The translations under genes and the position numbers were made by a program. From Gammaproteobacteria bacterium (GTDB taxonomy: Bacteria; Pseudomonadota; Gammaproteobacteria; UBA6429; Thiohalophilaceae), in NCBI GenBank assembly GCA_030594815.1, contig JAUVEN010000009.1, positions 1 to 44,817 of the forward strand: 44,817 nucleotides of DNA. Direction: 5' to 3'. Below are positions 43,653-44,817 of the stretch, one piece after another. The notes under the pieces are model-generated. The model was not told the DNA's origin. It worked only from the letters and a program-made list of their open reading frames with translations, and ran no database searches. Position 1 is the stretch's first letter; the number at the start of each line of letters is the position of its first letter.

Positions 43653-43845
43653 AAACTTCAATATTAAGGTTTACCCGCAATCTGCCGATAAACTCTTTTG
43701 ACTTTGTGCACTAAATGCACTATTTTTACTTTAAGTATCGAATCTAAGTTATTGATTCTTCACTTATTCATCTGTTAGCGCTGCTGCGGCAGCAAGTCTA
43801 ACTCATCGGCAACTGCGGTTGTCATAACAGATTTTGGAGAAAAAG

Positions 43846-44337
43846 ATGAAACAATCTCAATCAGGTTTTACATTAGTAGAACTCGTAGTCGTAATTCTAA
43901 TTTTAGGCATTCTTTCAGCCACAGCTTTACCACGTTTTATGAACGTTAGTGCACAAGCAAATTCAGCTGCAGTTGCAGGTGCTGGTGGTGGTTTTGGAGC
44001 CGGAGTTGCGTTAGTACATGCTCAATGGATAGCAAATAACTTAGCTGGTGCTCAAGCTACTGTTGCAAATTTTGGTGCAGGTAATGTTGCGGTAAATGCT
44101 TCTGGTTGGCCAACTGATACTAGTGGGACCTCAACAATAACTTTAGCCCGCTGTGTAGAGGTATGGAATGGCATTATGCAAAATCCACCTCTAGCAGACT
44201 CCGCTGCAAATCCTGATGCAGACTATATTGCTAGTTTTACAAGTCCTACCTGTACATTCACTTATCAACCTGTGAATACTATGAATATTCAATATAATTC
44301 CAATGATGGATCTGTCATCGTAGATGATATTATCTAG
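43846..44337 (+). CDS. MshA-like major pilin (prepilin)
   Basis: 163 residues from the ATG at 43846, with TTGGAG six bases before it; the in-frame TTG at 43834 is part of that ribosome site. MKQSQSG/FTLVELVVVILILGILSATALPRF is a short prepilin leader and N-terminal helix with Glu+5. The globular part is alanine/glycine-rich with two cysteines (ARCVEVW and SPTCTF) that can close a D-loop disulfide, as in MshA. A strong terminator follows directly, consistent with a highly expressed major subunit. Confidence 0.9.
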   Translation: MKQSQSGFTLVELVVVILILGILSATALPRFMNVSAQANSAAVAGAGGGFGAGVALVHAQWIANNLAGAQATVANFGAGNVAVNASGWPTDTSGTSTITLARCVEVWNGIMQNPPLADSAANPDADYIASFTSPTCTFTYQPVNTMNIQYNSNDGSVIVDDII

Positions 44338-44349
44338 CATTCCTTAATT

Positions 44350-44378
44350 AAAGCACCGCATTGTAGCGGTGCTTTCTT
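44350..44378 (+). terminator. Rho-independent terminator after the pilin gene
   Basis: AAGCACCGC (44351-44359) and GCGGTGCTT (44365-44373) form a nine-base GC-rich stem with loop ATTGT, followed by TCTTATT. It separates the pilin from the next prepilin gene. Confidence 0.85.
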
Positions 44379-44409
44379 ATTAACTAATCAATGCAGGTAA
44401 ATACCAATC

Positions 44410-44817
44410 GTGGCCTGTATATTTCATTACACACTACAAGAAAACAATAAAATTTCAGGTTTTACACTTGTAGAGCTTGTTGTCGTTATTTTAATTACCG
44501 GTATTCTTTCTGTTTCTATTGCACCTCGTTTTTTTGGTGTCTCCAGTTATGAAGATCGAAAAGCAACGGACGAGCTGCTCACCGCCTTACGTTATACCCA
44601 ACAAATGGCCATGAACCGGGGTGGTAATATTCGTCTTGATCTTGAAAGTGATCGATACACTATCGAACTCACTGATAATACTCCGCTACGATCTCCTGAT
44701 GGCGTGCCTTATCCAAAAATTTTCGTAGGCGTTGTCTCTAGCACACCCAATTTAATTGAATATGATCGACTGGGCCGCCGTGTTCCTAATATCCAAATTG
44801 ATTTAAAAGTTGGGTCT
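44410..44817 (+). CDS. Type IV prepilin, MshC/GspH-like, C-terminus cut by window
   Basis: 136 codons visible from the GTG at 44410, with CAGGT about 11 bases upstream; the frame is open at the window end. The leader ends NNKISG/FTLVELVVVILITGILSVSIAPRFF. This is followed by a GspH-like stretch (ATDELLTALRYTQQMAMNRGGNIRLDLESDRYTIEL) typical of minor pseudopilins such as MshC. The start codon is the least certain part, because other start choices give only a longer or leaderless frame. It follows the major pilin gene and its terminator. Confidence 0.82.
   Translation, partial: MACIFHYTLQENNKISGFTLVELVVVILITGILSVSIAPRFFGVSSYEDRKATDELLTALRYTQQMAMNRGGNIRLDLESDRYTIELTDNTPLRSPDGVPYPKIFVGVVSSTPNLIEYDRLGRRVPNIQIDLKVGS

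Noticed and set aside
1-44817. CRISPR array, tRNA or rRNA genes, prophage
   Set aside because: No regularly spaced direct repeats, no cloverleaf or rRNA-like sequence and no phage structural genes were seen on reading both strands.

Overview
The window looks like chromosomal DNA of an AT-rich gammaproteobacterium (roughly 40% G+C by eye). The main evidence is gene order. It has the blocks hslV-hslU-DUF971-ubiE-ubiJ(-ubiB), gpmI-envC-ctpA-yibQ set against yibN-grxC-secB-gpsA-(trmL), and an MSHA-type pilus locus. UbiB/UbiE/UbiJ point to aerobic ubiquinone synthesis. A PPi-type phosphofructokinase, a persulfide-sensor-like regulator and a rubredoxin pair would suit a sulfur-oxidising or methylotrophic lineage, but the species cannot be fixed from this sequence. 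No rRNA, tRNA, CRISPR array, prophage or intact insertion sequence was seen.

Layout. 1-914 (-): truncated TRAP-transporter binding protein. 1122-4967: a GGDEF/EAL cyclic-di-GMP enzyme, a 590-base gene-poor stretch and a small STAS-like protein. 4987-5595: a frameshifted REP-associated transposase between two REP palindromes. 5663-12438: uvrD, an Hpt protein, rubredoxin reductase with rubredoxin, a TlpA-like thiol oxidoreductase with an extra N-terminal domain, an HDOD protein and a small exported protein. 12696-17237: hslVU, a DUF971 gene, ubiE and ubiJ, with repeat elements in most gaps. 17325-22090: an insertion between ubiJ and ubiB, made of a PPi-PFK with a 75-residue lysine-rich tail and an attenuator-like leader, a second Hpt protein, a small outer-membrane-like protein and a membrane histidine kinase. 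22117-24949: ubiB, a flavin reductase and a VOC protein. 24957-32018 (-): a DUF389 protein, then the gpmI-envC-ctpA-yibQ-DJ-1 run, broken by three repeat elements. 32260-35728 (+): an ArsR/DUF2892 pair, then rhodanese, grxC, trxC, secB and gpsA. 35725-37999 (-): hybrid histidine kinase and trmL. 38269-44817 (+): a class 1B-type dihydroorotate dehydrogenase and the MSHA genes mshE, mshG and three prepilins, the last cut by the window end.

Themes. (1) Cyclic-di-GMP and surface behaviour: a GGDEF/EAL enzyme with all motifs intact lies in the same window as an MshE ATPase carrying the tandem c-di-GMP-binding motif. (2) Dispersed phosphorelay parts: two orphan Hpt proteins, one sensor kinase without receiver and one hybrid kinase. 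(3) Thiol/persulfide handling: a BigR/SqrR/YgaV-like repressor with DUF2892 protein, membrane rhodanese, glutaredoxin 3 and thioredoxin 2. (4) Intergenic repeats: REP palindromes, a long inverted-repeat family built on CACGAAG-type arms, a G-quadruplex-capable GGGGAGGG family in three places, and a perfect 19-bp inverted repeat.

The most unusual single item is the PPi-PFK with its lysine-rich tail and the promoter / mini-ORF / terminator array directly in front of it.
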